In this document: piece after piece, positions 42,614 to 53,536 of the stretch | How the letters are laid out: each line of letters starts with the position of its first letter | Numbering within the stretch: position 1 is the stretch's first letter | Assembly: GCF_001243895.1 (NCBI RefSeq) | Contig: NZ_LN851186.1 | Coordinates: 3,845,022-3,909,021 of the forward strand | Length of the DNA stretch: 64,000 nucleotides | Source: Bacillus testis | Lineage (GTDB): Bacteria; Bacillota; Bacilli; Bacillales; DSM-1321 | Reading direction: 5' to 3' | The notes under the pieces: generated by a model | What the model saw: only the letters and a program-made list of their open reading frames with translations | Databases searched by the model: none | What the model was told of the DNA's origin: nothing | Made by a program: the position numbers and the translations under genes

Positions 42614-42628
42614 GATCGATCAGGCTTA

Positions 42629-45600
42629 TTACATATTGCGGCGATATTGTCCGCCTACTTCATAGAGTGCGCGGGTGATCTGGCCGAGGCTTGCATACTT
42701 GACGGAATCCATCAATGCCGCAAAAATATTGCCCCCGCCTACAGCTGCGTCTTTTATCGCCTGCAGCGCTTGGCCGCTTTGCTCTTTATGCTTCTCTTGA
42801 AATGCTCTTAAGGCCGCGATTTGGCCTTCTTTTTCTTCGACCGTTCCTCTGGCCAATTCAATGCTGTTCATTTCTTCTTCACTTGGCGGATTTGGATTCA
42901 GATAAGTGTTCACGCCGATGATTGGCAGCTCCCCAGAATGCTTTTTCATTTCATAATACATCGATTCATCCTGGATTTTGCCCCGCTGGTATTGTGTTTC
43001 CATCGCGCCGAGCACGCCGCCCCGGTCATTGATGCGCTCGAATTCCTGCAGTACTGCTTCTTCCACCAGATCCGTCAGCTCTTCAATAATGAAAGATCCT
43101 TGCAGTGGATTTTCGTTTTTCGATAGCCCCAGCTCTTTGGTGATAATCATCTGGATCGCCATTGCTCTCCGGACTGATTCTTCTGTCGGTGTGGTAATCG
43201 CTTCATCATACGCATTTGTATGAAGGGAGTTGCAGTTATCCTGGAGCGCCATGAGCGCCTGCAGCGTCGTGCGAATATCATTAAAGTCGATTTCCTGTGC
43301 ATGCAGGGAACGGCCTGAAGTCTGAATATGGTATTTGAGCTTTTGGCTACGTTCATTGGCGCCATATTTGTTCTTCATGACAACCGCCCAGATTCTTCTG
43401 GCCACTCTGCCTATCACCGTATACTCCGGATCCAGCCCATTCGAAAAGAAGAAAGACAGGTTTGGCGCGAAATCATCAATTTTCATGCCGCGGCTTAAGT
43501 AATATTCGACATACGTAAAGCCATTCGCAAGGGTAAAGGCCAATTGGGAAATAGGATTGGCGCCCGCTTCGGCAATATGGTACCCGGAAATAGAAACAGA
43601 ATAATAATTCCGCACTTGGTTTTCAATAAAATACGCTTGTATATCCCCCATCATCCGCAGGGCAAATTCCGTTGAAAAAATACAGGTGTTCTGGCCTTGG
43701 TCCTCCTTCAGTATATCGGCCTGGACTGTCCCCCGGACCGTCCGGAGCGTATAAGCGGCTATCTCTTTGTATTCTGCCTCTGTCAGCGGCCGGGCCAGCT
43801 CTTTCTCTTTTGCTTCTGCTTGCTGCATGATTGCCGTGTTCAGATACATGGCCAGAATGATCGGCGCAGGACCGTTAATCGTCATGGACACGGAAGTAGA
43901 AGGATGGCATAAATCAAATCCTTGATAGAGAATCCTCATATCATCCAAAGTACAGACATTCACACCGCTTTCGCCGACTTTGCCATAAATATCCGGCCTG
44001 TAGTCCGGGTCTTCACCGTAAAGCGTTACTGAATCAAATGCCGTACTGAGCCGCTTGGCCGGATCATCCTTAGAAAGATAGTGGAATCTTTTATTGGTCC
44101 GCGCAGGCGAGCCTTCACCGGCGAATTGCCGTTTCGGGTCTTCGCCGGCCCGCTTAAACGGGAACACTCCGGCAGTGTAAGGAAAATGCCCCGGCAGATT
44201 TTCTTTATAAATCCATTCTAGGAGATCGCCGTAATCTGTGTACTTCGGCAAGGAGACTTTTGGGATCAGCAAACCGGATAAGCTTTTTGTTTTCAAAGAT
44301 GTCTTTATTTCTTTGTCGCGCACATAGGTTGTAAGCTCCTCCTGCATGTACTGCTCTTTCTTCATTTTCCAATCGGCCAGATGTTTTTTGGACTCTGGGC
44401 TAAGCATACTGGCGTATTCTTCTTTCAATTGTTCCAATGCAGGTGCAATGCTGCTGTTCTTTCCTGCGGACGCTTCAAGTGCACCTTCAAGCTGGAAAAC
44501 CTTCCGGGCAACTTCTCCCTGTATTTTTGCTTGTTTATTATAGGTTTTGACACTTTCAGCAATCTCCCGTAGATAATAGCGGCGGTCATTAGGGATGATG
44601 ACATTCTGTTTTTTCACATCCCCTTTTGTGGAATAGGATGTCTGCCAAGAGGTCCCCGTTTTTTCATTAATGGTTTCAATCAAAGCTGCGAATAAGCTGT
44701 TTGTTCCTTCGTCGTTAAACTGGCTGGCAATCGTGCCGTACACAGGCATTTCCGCGATATCCTGGTCGAACAATACATGGCTCCGCTGGTATTGCTTCTG
44801 CACTTGGCGCATTGCGTCTTCGGAGCCTTTCCGTTCAAATTTATTGATGACAATCAAATCGGCATAATCGATCATATCGATTTTCTCCAGTTGTGAAGGA
44901 GCCCCGAATTCACTGGTCATGACATACAGACTGACATCACAGACATCCGCAATGGCAGCGTCCCCCTGGCCAATTCCGGATGTCTCTACGATGATGAGGT
45001 CAAATCGGGCAACCTTTGCCACAGAGATGGCATCTTTCAGCGCAAGTGATAATTCGCTTCTTGAGTCGCGCGTGGCGAGGCTCCGCATATAGACACGGTC
45101 ATTAAAGATGGCATTCATGCGGATGCGGTCGCCAAGAAGGGCTCCGCCCGTTTTTTGTTTGGTGGGGTCAATAGAGAGAATGGCTACTTTTTTGTCCGGT
45201 ATCTCATTGAGGAACCGGCGGATCAATTCATCTGTCAATGAGCTTTTTCCAGCCCCGCCTGTGCCGGTAATGCCGACTACAGGTGCACAAGGAACGCTCG
45301 ATTTTATTTCGTCGAGAAGAGGTTCAATCGTTGAGGCTGTTTCAAGGGCGGCATCATGGGAGTTCTCGGCGAATGTAATAAACTTCGCGACAGCGCTGTA
45401 ATCGCCTTTTTTTAACTGTTCCAGGTACCGTTTTGGGTCTTCCTGTTTTAGATGCCGGTCGCAATCTTCCAGCATGTAATTGATCATTCCCTGCAGGCCA
45501 AGTTCCCGGCCATCCTCTGTAGAGAAAAGACGGTGAATGCCATACTCATGCAATTCATGGATTTCCCGGGGGATGATGACCCCGCCGCCTCCGCCATAAA

Positions 45601-45889
45601 TGCGGATATGGCCGGCCCCTTTTTCATGGAGCAAATCGTACATATACTTAAAGAATTCAACATGGCCGCCTTGATAGGACGAAACAGCAATACCGTGTGC
45701 GTCTTCCTGAATGGCCGTATTGACAATTTCCTCCACTGAACGGTTGTGGCCGAGATGGATCACTTCTGCTCCAGAGCTCTGCAAGATTCTTCGCATAATA
45801 TTAACGGACACATCATGGCCATCAAAGAGTGCAGATGACGTAATGAATCGGATATGGTTCTTTGGTTTATAGACAGTAGTCTGTACCAT
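42629..45889 (-). CDS. icmF: Fused isobutyryl-CoA mutase IcmF
   Basis: IcmF is a coenzyme-B12 enzyme that interconverts isobutyryl-CoA and n-butyryl-CoA (and related isovaleryl/pivalyl forms), with its G-protein chaperone built in. The 1086-residue protein has the N-terminal B12-binding domain with Asp23 and His25 in [10 protein letters not shown], and a MeaB-like GTPase with P-loop [14 protein letters not shown] (about 205–218) and [12 protein letters not shown] mutase TIM-barrel (about 560–1000, [40 protein letters not shown]) completes it. The frame is intact. It is the last gene of the thl–hbd–acd–acd–tetR operon, linking branched-chain and straight-chain acyl-CoA breakdown. Confidence 0.97.
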   Translation of the reverse strand: MVQTTVYKPKNHIRFITSSALFDGHDVSVNIMRRILQSSGAEVIHLGHNRSVEEIVNTAIQEDAHGIAVSSYQGGHVEFFKYMYDLLHEKGAGHIRIYGGGGGVIIPREIHELHEYGIHRLFSTEDGRELGLQGMINYMLEDCDRHLKQEDPKRYLEQLKKGDYSAVAKFITFAENSHDAALETASTIEPLLDEIKSSVPCAPVVGITGTGGAGKSSLTDELIRRFLNEIPDKKVAILSIDPTKQKTGGALLGDRIRMNAIFNDRVYMRSLATRDSRSELSLALKDAISVAKVARFDLIIVETSGIGQGDAAIADVCDVSLYVMTSEFGAPSQLEKIDMIDYADLIVINKFERKGSEDAMRQVQKQYQRSHVLFDQDIAEMPVYGTIASQFNDEGTNSLFAALIETINEKTGTSWQTSYSTKGDVKKQNVIIPNDRRYYLREIAESVKTYNKQAKIQGEVARKVFQLEGALEASAGKNSSIAPALEQLKEEYASMLSPESKKHLADWKMKKEQYMQEELTTYVRDKEIKTSLKTKSLSGLLIPKVSLPKYTDYGDLLEWIYKENLPGHFPYTAGVFPFKRAGEDPKRQFAGEGSPARTNKRFHYLSKDDPAKRLSTAFDSVTLYGEDPDYRPDIYGKVGESGVNVCTLDDMRILYQGFDLCHPSTSVSMTINGPAPIILAMYLNTAIMQQAEAKEKELARPLTEAEYKEIAAYTLRTVRGTVQADILKEDQGQNTCIFSTEFALRMMGDIQAYFIENQVRNYYSVSISGYHIAEAGANPISQLAFTLANGFTYVEYYLSRGMKIDDFAPNLSFFFSNGLDPEYTVIGRVARRIWAVVMKNKYGANERSQKLKYHIQTSGRSLHAQEIDFNDIRTTLQALMALQDNCNSLHTNAYDEAITTPTEESVRRAMAIQMIITKELGLSKNENPLQGSFIIEELTDLVEEAVLQEFERINDRGGVLGAMETQYQRGKIQDESMYYEMKKHSGELPIIGVNTYLNPNPPSEEEMNSIELARGTVEEKEGQIAALRAFQEKHKEQSGQALQAIKDAAVGGGNIFAALMDSVKYASLGQITRALYEVGGQYRRNM

Positions 45890-45911
45890 ACTTCTCCCCC
45901 TATTCTTTGGA

Positions 45912-46547
45912 TCAATATATGCCTGAAGCGGTATGGATTCCGCTTAAAAGCGCTTTTGTCTGCCGATCGATGTACTCTTCCAACGTAAACAATTTCCGCA
46001 GGGCCCAACGGCGGAACCCCCACATTTGCCCTTGGACGAATATATTATGGGCAACCATTTTGATTTGCCTGTCGTCCAAATTGATTTCTTTGTTATCCCG
46101 GCATTTCAGCAGCAATGCTTCAAACATTGCCACCATTTCCATTTCCTTTTTAAGCACATACGGAAGGGCGTCCTTGGAAAGCGATTTGGCTTCCTGATAC
46201 ATGACCAGCACTTCATCCTGCATATCATCCATGACTTTGAAATAATTGCTTATTCCCATTTTCAGACTGTCGATTGTGCCGTCATTTCCGGCCAGATTCT
46301 CCTCAAGCCGCTCCTTCACCTCGTCATAAATCCGGTCGCACACCAGATAGAGCACATCTTCCTTTGTACGGATATATTCGTATAATGTTCCTATGCTAAA
46401 CCCGGAAGCCTTTGCAATTTCCCTGGTGGTTGTGCGATGGAAGCCCTTTTGCTTAAAAAGCGTAACTGCCCCTGATATCATCTGGTCCCTGCGTTTTTGG
46501 ATCAATTCCTCATCTTTTACAGAAGCATGCACTTCCCGCTTCTTCAT
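45912..46547 (-). CDS. TetR-family regulator of acyl-CoA metabolism
   Basis: This 211-residue repressor-type protein has an N-terminal helix–turn–helix (about 24–70: [43 protein letters not shown]) and a C-terminal helical ligand-binding domain. It is embedded in the acyl-CoA operon between the second acyl-CoA dehydrogenase and icmF. It is probably the autoregulator that binds the palindromes found upstream of the thiolase gene and of fadF. By analogy with Bacillus FadR the inducer would be a long- or branched-chain acyl-CoA. That is inferred. Confidence 0.88.
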   Translation of the reverse strand: MKKREVHASVKDEELIQKRRDQMISGAVTLFKQKGFHRTTTREIAKASGFSIGTLYEYIRTKEDVLYLVCDRIYDEVKERLEENLAGNDGTIDSLKMGISNYFKVMDDMQDEVLVMYQEAKSLSKDALPYVLKKEMEMVAMFEALLLKCRDNKEINLDDRQIKMVAHNIFVQGQMWGFRRWALRKLFTLEEYIDRQTKALLSGIHTASGIY

Positions 46548-46643
46548 CGCCGCCCTCCTCGCTTCCGCTTACTTTTCGCCAAATAAATGAAGAAGAGAAA
46601 GAACCCCTTTCTCTTTCTCTTCTAAAACTTGAAACAAAGCGTC

Positions 46644-47783
46644 TTACTTCGTTAACATTCTTGAAATCACCATGCGTTGAATCTCTTGCGTGCCTTCATA
46701 AATTTGCGTAATTTTGGCGTCACGCATGAAACGTTCTACCGGGTAATCCTTGGTATAGCCATAGCCGCCGAAGACCTGGACAGCTTCCGTTGTGACCTTC
46801 ATAGCCGTATCCCCGGCAAATAATTTGGACATGGCTGATTCTTTGCCGTACGGAAGCCCCTTGGATTCCAGCCAAGCCGCCTGGTACGTCAGCAAGCGAG
46901 CCGCTTCGATATTTGTAGCCATATCTGCCAATTTGAATGCCACACCTTGTTGTGCCGCGATCGGCTTCCCGAACTGTTCCCGCTGTTTGGCGTACTCGAC
47001 TGCTGCATCCAATGCCCCTTGCGCAATGCCGACAGCTTGGGCCGCGATTCCGTTTCTGCCGCCATCAAGCGTCATCATGGCAATCTTAAAGCCTTCCCCC
47101 TCTTTGCCAAGGAGGTTTTCGGCAGGAACCTTACATTGTTCAAAGATCAATTCAGTCGTAGGAGAAGAACGTATACCCATCTTCTTCTCTTTCTTTCCAA
47201 CGCTGAACCCTTCAAATGTACTCTCCACGATAAATGCTGAGGTCCCTTTTTGTTTGGATTCCGGATCCGTTAAAGCAAACACAATATAGGTATCCGCTAC
47301 CCCGCCGTTCGTGATGAAGATTTTGGAGCCATTCAGGATGTAATAATCGCCATCCCGTTTGGCAGTGGTGCGCATGCCGCCTGCGTCAGAACCTGAACCG
47401 GGCTCTGTCAGGCCGTATGCCCCCATCTTTTCCCCCAGAGCCATAGGGCGCAAATATTTTTGCTTTTGCTCTTCCGTGCCAAATTTATAAAGCGGCCAGC
47501 CGGCAAGAGATGTGTGGGCAGATAATGTCACTCCAGTGGATGCGCACACGCGTGATAATTCTTCCACAGCAATGCAATACGCCAAATAGTCGCTGCCGAT
47601 TCCACCGTACTCTTCCGGCCAAGGAATCCCTGTTAAGCCAAGCTCCGCCATTTTCTTGAACAGATCCATATCAAAACGCTCTTCTTCATCACGTTCTGCG
47701 GCTGTTGGCGCTACTTCATTCCGCGCAAAGTCCCGAACCATTTTGCGGATCATTTCATGTTCTTCTGTTAATGTGAAATTCAT
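46644..47783 (-). CDS. Acyl-CoA dehydrogenase (MmgC/short-chain type)
   Basis: This FAD enzyme performs the first oxidation of acyl-CoA. The start at 47783 ([19 protein letters not shown], 379 residues) follows an AAGGTGGGG Shine–Dalgarno. Family features are present: [37 protein letters not shown] and the C-terminal [36 protein letters not shown], where the Glu in IYEGT is the usual catalytic base of short- and branched-chain enzymes. It is about 50% similar to the neighbour at 47847–48986, so the pair looks like an old duplication with split substrate range. Confidence 0.95.
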   Translation of the reverse strand: MNFTLTEEHEMIRKMVRDFARNEVAPTAAERDEEERFDMDLFKKMAELGLTGIPWPEEYGGIGSDYLAYCIAVEELSRVCASTGVTLSAHTSLAGWPLYKFGTEEQKQKYLRPMALGEKMGAYGLTEPGSGSDAGGMRTTAKRDGDYYILNGSKIFITNGGVADTYIVFALTDPESKQKGTSAFIVESTFEGFSVGKKEKKMGIRSSPTTELIFEQCKVPAENLLGKEGEGFKIAMMTLDGGRNGIAAQAVGIAQGALDAAVEYAKQREQFGKPIAAQQGVAFKLADMATNIEAARLLTYQAAWLESKGLPYGKESAMSKLFAGDTAMKVTTEAVQVFGGYGYTKDYPVERFMRDAKITQIYEGTQEIQRMVISRMLTK

Positions 47784-47846
47784 CGTTTTCCCCACCTTGG
47801 TCAAGTATGTGTTTATCTTTCTTATTTTTCCGAAAATCGATTTCCG

Positions 47847-48986
47847 CTATTTCCCCTGAAGATGCTTAGAGATGACAATACGTTGGATTTCACTTGTTCC
47901 TTCGTAAATCTCCGTCACTTTGGCATCGCGGAAATACCTTTCCACCTGGTAATCCTTCGTATAACCATAGCCGCCGAATACCTGGATGGCTTCTGTGGTT
48001 ACTTCCATCGCTGTTTTGGACGCGAACAATTTAGCGATGGATGCTTCCTTGCCGCATGGTTTATTGGCCGCCCTAAGACTGGCAGCCTGGTAGACCAGCA
48101 ACCGAGCCGCTTCCACCGCGGTGGCCATATCCGCCAATTTAAAACCGATGCCTTGCTGCGCCGCAATCGGCTTTCCAAATTGCTCGCGCTCTTTGCTATA
48201 ACCGACCGCAAGTTCCAAAGCTCCTTCTGCAATACCAAGTGCCTGAGCCGCAATGCCAATACGTCCCACATCGAGATTTGCCATGGCGATTGCAAATCCC
48301 TCTCCTTCCTTGCCGAGAAGCTGGCTCTCCGGGATGCTCATGCTCTCAAAAGTCAATTGCACAGTCCTTGAGCCCATGAGACCCATCTTATGCTCATCTT
48401 TTCCAATAACGAGCCCCGGGGTGCCCTTCTCAACAATGAATGCCGATATCCCTTTCGATCCCTTGGAAGGGTCCGTGGAAGCAAACACAATATATACATC
48501 TGCTTCTCCGCCGTTTGTGATGAAGACTTTGGAACCGTTCAACATATACTGTCCCTCTTTATAGACAGCTCTGCTTTTCAAGCCGGCAGCATCCGAGCCT
48601 GCCCCTGGCTCCGTGAGGCAAAAGGCACCCAAAAAGTTGCCTGAGGCCAGCTTTGTCACATAGCGCTGCTTTTGTTCCTCGTTTCCAAAATATAGAATCG
48701 GGTTGGTGCCGACAGAGGTATGGACGGACAGGATCACTCCCAACGTCGGGCTGACTTTGGAAATTTCTTCGATTGTCAGGACATACGACAAGAAATCCAT
48801 TTCTGAGCCGCTGTATTTCTGGGGAATCGGGATGCCCATCAATCCTAATTCAGCCATCTTTTTTAATAATGGCCTTGGAAATTCGCCCTTTTCCATTTTT
48901 TCCACAAATGGCTTTACTTCCTTTTGGGCGAAATCCCTCACCATTTTTACCATCATCAACTGTTCTTCCGATAAACGTAATTCCAT
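47847..48986 (-). CDS. acdA: Acyl-CoA dehydrogenase (AcdA type)
   Basis: This is the second FAD-dependent acyl-CoA dehydrogenase of the operon, 379 residues from the ATG at 48986 (MELRLSEEQLMMVKMVRDF) after a CAGGAGGAG Shine–Dalgarno. It has GAFCLTEPGAGSDAAG, GSKVFITNGGEADVYIVFA and [36 protein letters not shown] with the catalytic Glu. It resembles B. subtilis AcdA in family and local position (near fadF and rpoE), so the symbol is tentative. It sits between hbd and the other dehydrogenase. Confidence 0.92.
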   Translation of the reverse strand: MELRLSEEQLMMVKMVRDFAQKEVKPFVEKMEKGEFPRPLLKKMAELGLMGIPIPQKYSGSEMDFLSYVLTIEEISKVSPTLGVILSVHTSVGTNPILYFGNEEQKQRYVTKLASGNFLGAFCLTEPGAGSDAAGLKSRAVYKEGQYMLNGSKVFITNGGEADVYIVFASTDPSKGSKGISAFIVEKGTPGLVIGKDEHKMGLMGSRTVQLTFESMSIPESQLLGKEGEGFAIAMANLDVGRIGIAAQALGIAEGALELAVGYSKEREQFGKPIAAQQGIGFKLADMATAVEAARLLVYQAASLRAANKPCGKEASIAKLFASKTAMEVTTEAIQVFGGYGYTKDYQVERYFRDAKVTEIYEGTSEIQRIVISKHLQGK

Positions 48987-49028
48987 CTTTGCTCCTCCTG
49001 GATGCACCCTATTTGCTCTAGCCGACGA

Positions 49029-49880
49029 TTATTCGTAACAGTAGAAGCCACGACCGCTTTTCTTGCCAAGCCAGCCTGCTTTCACATACTTGCGCAGCAA
49101 TGGGCATGGGCGGTATTTATCATCGCCGAACCCTTCGTGAAGCGCTTCCATAATATACAGGCAAGTATCCAACCCGATGAAGTCAGCCAAGGTAAGAGGT
49201 CCCATCGGGTGATTCATGCCAAGCTTCATGACGCTGTCGATGTCCTCCTTCGACGCTACACCTTCATATAGCGTGAAGATCGCTTCATTGATCATCGGCA
49301 TTAAGATGCGGTTGGACACAAATCCAGGCGAGTCATTCACTTCAACCGGCACCTTATCCAAGTCTTTGGACAAAGTTTCAATCGTTTCATATACTTCATC
49401 GCTTGTCGCCAATCCACGGATTACCTCGACCAATTTCATAACAGGCACAGGGTTCATGAAATGCATACCGATCACCTGTTCAGGGCGCTTGGTGTTTGCT
49501 GCTATCTCTGTAATCGGAAGCGCCGATGTATTACTGGCAAGGATGGCATGCTTAGGCGCAATTTCGTCCAATTCCGCAAATAACTTCGATTTGATGTCCA
49601 TATTCTCAATAGCCGCTTCTACGACTAAGTCAACCACTTTGGCATTCTGCAAATCGGTAGATGGGTGGATGCGGGCCATAATGCCTGATGCTTGTTCCTG
49701 GCTCATCCGCTCTTTTTCTACCTGCCGGGCAAGATTCTTCTGGATGACGGCCGTCCCTTTTTTGATATATTCTTCTTTCAGATCATGCAGATATACCGGG
49801 TATCCCGCTGTAGCGAACACTTGCGCTATACCGCCGCCCATCTGCCCAGCCCCTATGACCATTACTTTTTCTACCTTCAT
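49029..49880 (-). CDS. hbd: 3-hydroxybutyryl-CoA dehydrogenase
   Basis: This 283-residue NAD(P)-dependent enzyme oxidises 3-hydroxyacyl-CoA to 3-ketoacyl-CoA in beta-oxidation. The N-terminal Rossmann fold begins [22 protein letters not shown]. The catalytic His is in [19 protein letters not shown] (about 138–156), and the C-terminal domain has [20 protein letters not shown]. The MmgB protein of B. subtilis is of the same type. It is 52 bases downstream of the thiolase gene in the same operon. Confidence 0.95.
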   Translation of the reverse strand: MKVEKVMVIGAGQMGGGIAQVFATAGYPVYLHDLKEEYIKKGTAVIQKNLARQVEKERMSQEQASGIMARIHPSTDLQNAKVVDLVVEAAIENMDIKSKLFAELDEIAPKHAILASNTSALPITEIAANTKRPEQVIGMHFMNPVPVMKLVEVIRGLATSDEVYETIETLSKDLDKVPVEVNDSPGFVSNRILMPMINEAIFTLYEGVASKEDIDSVMKLGMNHPMGPLTLADFIGLDTCLYIMEALHEGFGDDKYRPCPLLRKYVKAGWLGKKSGRGFYCYE

Positions 49881-49932
49881 ACAAACGCCCCCTTATGGTG
49901 CAAATCTATTAACCTGCTTTTTTGGATCAAAC

Positions 49933-51120
49933 TTACTGTTTCGGTACTTCTACCATGATGGCATCCCCTTGGCCGCCGCCGCTGCAGATGGAGGCAACGC
50001 CTATTCCGCCTCCCCTTCTTTTCAATTCATTAATAAGTGTAAGGATGATGCGGCTTCCGCTCGCTCCGATCGGATGGCCCAAAGCGACTGCCCCGCCGTT
50101 CACGTTCACTTTTTCTTTATCCAGCCCGGCAAGCTTGTTGCTCGCCAATGCCACGGCCGCGAAGGCTTCATTGATTTCAAACAGATCGACCTCTTCAAGC
50201 GATTTGCCTGTCTTATCCAACAACTTTTGGATGACTAAGCCCGGTGTCTTCGGAAAATCTTTCGCTTCCATTGCTATTTCTGCATGGCCAAGGATATAGG
50301 CTTCGATCTCCAAACCATCCTGAAGCGCCTTCCCTTCGCTCATCAAAACCATAGCGGCAGCTCCATCATTGATTCCCGGGGCATTTCCCGCGGTGACCGT
50401 CCCATCTTTACTGAAAGCAGGCTTCAAGGCTGCCAATTTATCAAGGCTTGTATCCCTTCTTGGAGACTCATCCTCTTTAACTAGGATTGGCTCCCCTTTA
50501 CGCTGAGGCACTTCCACAGTCATAATCTCTTCTGCAAATTTGCCCGCCTCCATCGCTTCGATTGCGCGTTGGTGGCTTCGATACGACCACTCATCTTGCT
50601 CTTGCCTTGAAATGCCTAGCTCTGCGGCAGTAGTGCTGCCGTATGTCCCCATATGCGCACCGGTGAAGCTGCATGTAAGCCCATCATATGTCATCATATC
50701 CTTCACCGCCTGGTCACCCATCCTCATTCCCCAACGGGCATTCGGTAAGATATAAGGCGCGTTGCTCATGGACTCCATTCCTCCCGCAACAATCACGTCT
50801 TCTTCGCCTGCCCGGATCAGAATATCGCCGAGCGTAACGCTTCGCATCCCGGAAGCACATACCTTATTGATTGTTTCTGTCTTCACTTCCCATGGCAGCC
50901 CCGCCTTGCGCGATGCCTGGCGGGAAGGGAGCTGTCCCTGCCCTCCCTGCAGAACGGAACCCATAATGACTTCCCCTACTTCTTCAGGCTGAATGCCGGC
51001 CCTTTTTATTGCCTCCTTGATGACCATCCCTCCCAGGTCTGAAGCGGAAAAAGAGCTTAGCGCACCCCCGAATTTTCCAAAAGCGGTCCTGGCTCCCCCT
51101 ACAATTACTGTTTTCGCCAT
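49933..51120 (-). CDS. Acetyl-CoA acetyltransferase (thiolase)
   Basis: This 395-residue thiolase cleaves or forms acetoacetyl-CoA and is the first gene of the operon. The nucleophilic Cys is in NKVCASGMRSVTLGD (about 85–99). The NEAFA motif is in DLFEINEAFAAVALASNKL, and the second active-site Cys and GGG motif are in GVASICSGGGQGDAIMVE at the C-terminus. A palindrome at 51181–51194 upstream is the probable operator of the operon's TetR protein. It is similar to MmgA of B. subtilis. Confidence 0.95.
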   Translation of the reverse strand: MAKTVIVGGARTAFGKFGGALSSFSASDLGGMVIKEAIKRAGIQPEEVGEVIMGSVLQGGQGQLPSRQASRKAGLPWEVKTETINKVCASGMRSVTLGDILIRAGEEDVIVAGGMESMSNAPYILPNARWGMRMGDQAVKDMMTYDGLTCSFTGAHMGTYGSTTAAELGISRQEQDEWSYRSHQRAIEAMEAGKFAEEIMTVEVPQRKGEPILVKEDESPRRDTSLDKLAALKPAFSKDGTVTAGNAPGINDGAAAMVLMSEGKALQDGLEIEAYILGHAEIAMEAKDFPKTPGLVIQKLLDKTGKSLEEVDLFEINEAFAAVALASNKLAGLDKEKVNVNGGAVALGHPIGASGSRIILTLINELKRRGGGIGVASICSGGGQGDAIMVEVPKQ

Positions 51121-51180
51121 GTATCCCCATCACCTTTCATTCTTGTTTTTTCAAATCAACCATTTTTAAAGGCATACGAC

Positions 51181-51194
51181 TGAACGCTCGCTCA
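51181..51194 (-). promoter_or_regulatory. Candidate TetR operator upstream of the thiolase operon
   Basis: On the minus strand TGAGCGAGCGTTCA is an imperfect palindrome, about 60 bases upstream of the thiolase start. Eleven of 14 positions equal the palindrome at the fadF promoter. The promoter boxes around it are not clear. Confidence 0.55.
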
Positions 51195-51210
51195 ACAGAT
51201 GTTTCGAAAG

Positions 51211-51238
51211 AAAAGGGCTGCACTTTATATGCAACCCC
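51211..51238 (-). terminator. Terminator of fadF
   Basis: A stem (GGGTTGCA / TGCAGCCC, one wobble) followed by TTTTC on the minus strand lies 105 bases past the fadF stop and just ahead of the thiolase operon control region. Confidence 0.7.
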
Positions 51239-51342
51239 ATTTTCTTTTTTCAACACACAATCCTGTTCAATGCAACTGGTACTCATTTACATTTTACAAT
51301 ATTTTGAAGTATTTGAAAAATATTTACTGTTTTTAGAATGGA

Positions 51343-53454
51343 CTAACTGGCTGTTTTTGTTGTGCCGACAACCGATCTTTCCAGAATTTCAGCCACATCG
51401 TAGGTATGGACAGTGTCTTCCACTTCCTTGGCTTTCGTTCCGTCGGTCAGCATCGTCAAGCAATATGGGCAGCCTGAGCTGATCACGGATGGCTTTACCA
51501 CAAGAGCCTGCTCTGTCCGGGCCACATTGATGCGGTGTCCGGTTTCTTCTTCCATCCACATCAAGCCGCCGCCTGCTCCGCAGCACATTCCTTTCTCTTT
51601 ATTGCGCTCCATTTCAACCAATTTAACGCCCGGAATGCTCTTAAGGATTTCACGAGGCGGATCATACACTTCATTGTAACGGCCCAGGTAGCATGAATCG
51701 TGGAAGGTGATTGTTTCATTCACTTCATACGTTGGCTTCAGCTTGCCTTCCTCGACTAACTTGGCCAGTACTTCCGTATGATGGTACACTTCTGCCTGCA
51801 AACCGAAATCCGGATACTCATTTTTGAAAATATTATAGGCATGCGGATCAATTGTCACAATTTTCTTCACATCATTTTTCTCGAATTCAGCAATATTATT
51901 GGCTGCCAGCTCTTGGAACACAAATTCGTTGCCGAGACGGCGGGCTGTATCTCCGGAGTTCTTTTCTTTATTGCCGAGAATGGCAAAGCTGACGCCGGCT
52001 TCATTCATAAGCTTAGCGAATGACAGCGCTATTTTTTGGCTCCGGTTGTCGTATGAACCCATACTTCCCACCCAGAATAAGTATTCGAATTCTTCACCGG
52101 ATTTTTTCATCTCTTTTACAGTTGGAATATGGACATCATCCCTGATTTCGCGCCAGTCTTCGCGCTCTTTCCGGTTCAATCCCCACGGATTCCCCTGCCG
52201 TTCGATATTTTGCATGGCGCGTTGGGCATCCGGGTTCATTTTTCCTTCTGTTAGCACCAAATAACGGCGCAAATCGATAATTTTATCTACATGTTCATTC
52301 ATGACTGGACATTGGTCCTCGCAGTTGCGGCAAGTCGTACATGCCCAAATTTCTTCTTCTGTGATAATGTCGCCGATCAAGCTTGGATTATAGACAGATG
52401 CCGCCGCTTGCTCCGCCACACCTTGGCCGGCAGCCGCATATGCAAGTTGATTGCCCTGCGTCTTGGAAAACATAAAGCCGGGAACCCAAGGTTGTTTTTG
52501 GGTAGTGACCGCTCCCTGGAAGGTCAAATGATCACGCAAACGGACAATTAAATCCATCGGCGACAGCATTTTCCCTGTGCCAGTGGCCGGACACATATTG
52601 GTACAGCGGCCGCATTCCACACATGCATATAAATCGAGCAATTGCTTTTGGTTAAAATCTTCAATTTTGCCAACCCCGAATGATTCTTGTGATTCATCTT
52701 CGAAATCGACCTTCTCCAATTTCCCCGGGTTGGAGAGGCGGTTCATATAGACATTGGCCGGACCAGCGATCAAATGGGCATGCTTGGATTGAGGAACATA
52801 CACCAAGAATGTCATCAGAACCAGCAGATGGATCCACCAAGCCACATAAAACCCTGCTATGGCAGCGTTTTCATTGAAGAAACTGAACAGCGTTGCTATT
52901 CCGGAAGCCATAGGTTCAGAAAGAGAAGGATCATGGCCGTGCCAGATCATGGCCATTCCGTTTCCGAAGAGGACGGATAGCATCAAAGTGCCGATAAAAA
53001 TCAATACCAGCCCCGCTTTCAGGCCTCGTTTCAATCGGACAAGCTTCTCAACGTAACGGCGATAAAACGCCCAGACAACTGCTACAAGAATGACAAAAGT
53101 TACAATTTCCTGGAAAAAAGTGAATGCAGGGTATAAAGGGCCAAAAGGCAAGTGCGCGCCCGGTTTAATCCCTTTGATGATAAAGTCGATCGCACCAAAT
53201 TGAACGAGCAGGAAGCCATAGAACATCATCACATGCATCGTTCCGCTCTTTTTATCCTTCATCAGCTTTTTTTGCCCGAATACATAGACCCATATCTTCC
53301 GAAGCCGTTCTTTGACATTGTTATCGAATTCTATCTTCCTGCCGAGCTTTATGTATTTGATCCTGGTTCGAATCAGATACACGAATAAGCTGACCCCATA
53401 AGCAACGACAAGCAAAAATGCTATTAGGTTGACCCATAATAAACCTTCCATCAT
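51343..53454 (-). CDS. fadF: Membrane iron–sulfur oxidoreductase FadF (electron transfer for acyl-CoA oxidation)
   Basis: This 703-residue protein has about six transmembrane helices in the first 230 residues (nitrate-reductase-gamma-like). Two 4Fe-4S motifs follow, CVECGRCTNMCPATG (about 277–291) and CTTCRNCEDQCPVMNEHVD (about 375–393). Two cysteine-rich CCG-type domains come last (DSCYLGRYNEVYDPPR, MCCGAGGGLMWMEE; SSGCPYCLTML), as in heterodisulfide reductase HdrD. This matches B. subtilis YwjF/FadF, thought to pass electrons from ETF to menaquinone during fatty-acid oxidation. It has its own promoter with an embedded palindrome. Confidence 0.94.
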   Translation of the reverse strand: MMEGLLWVNLIAFLLVVAYGVSLFVYLIRTRIKYIKLGRKIEFDNNVKERLRKIWVYVFGQKKLMKDKKSGTMHVMMFYGFLLVQFGAIDFIIKGIKPGAHLPFGPLYPAFTFFQEIVTFVILVAVVWAFYRRYVEKLVRLKRGLKAGLVLIFIGTLMLSVLFGNGMAMIWHGHDPSLSEPMASGIATLFSFFNENAAIAGFYVAWWIHLLVLMTFLVYVPQSKHAHLIAGPANVYMNRLSNPGKLEKVDFEDESQESFGVGKIEDFNQKQLLDLYACVECGRCTNMCPATGTGKMLSPMDLIVRLRDHLTFQGAVTTQKQPWVPGFMFSKTQGNQLAYAAAGQGVAEQAAASVYNPSLIGDIITEEEIWACTTCRNCEDQCPVMNEHVDKIIDLRRYLVLTEGKMNPDAQRAMQNIERQGNPWGLNRKEREDWREIRDDVHIPTVKEMKKSGEEFEYLFWVGSMGSYDNRSQKIALSFAKLMNEAGVSFAILGNKEKNSGDTARRLGNEFVFQELAANNIAEFEKNDVKKIVTIDPHAYNIFKNEYPDFGLQAEVYHHTEVLAKLVEEGKLKPTYEVNETITFHDSCYLGRYNEVYDPPREILKSIPGVKLVEMERNKEKGMCCGAGGGLMWMEEETGHRINVARTEQALVVKPSVISSGCPYCLTMLTDGTKAKEVEDTVHTYDVAEILERSVVGTTKTAS

Positions 53455-53536
53455 TTCTCCTTCCCCAAAAAGAGTATACCTTCGTATATAAACTCTTAAT
53501 GATCAATTCATTTTATTTTCTGAAATCTAACCCCAT

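Larger units (their letters stand above)
41896..42628. other. Gene-free interval with repeat and hairpins
   Basis: This 733-base stretch between icmF and the small membrane gene holds the icmF-proximal hairpin (42589–42613), a cre-like site (42547–42560), a second hairpin with T-run (42441–42474), a GC-rich dispersed repeat (about 42130–42290) and a third hairpin with T-run (42018–42048). An open frame at 41944–42231 crosses the repeat and is not credible as a gene. Confidence 0.65.
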
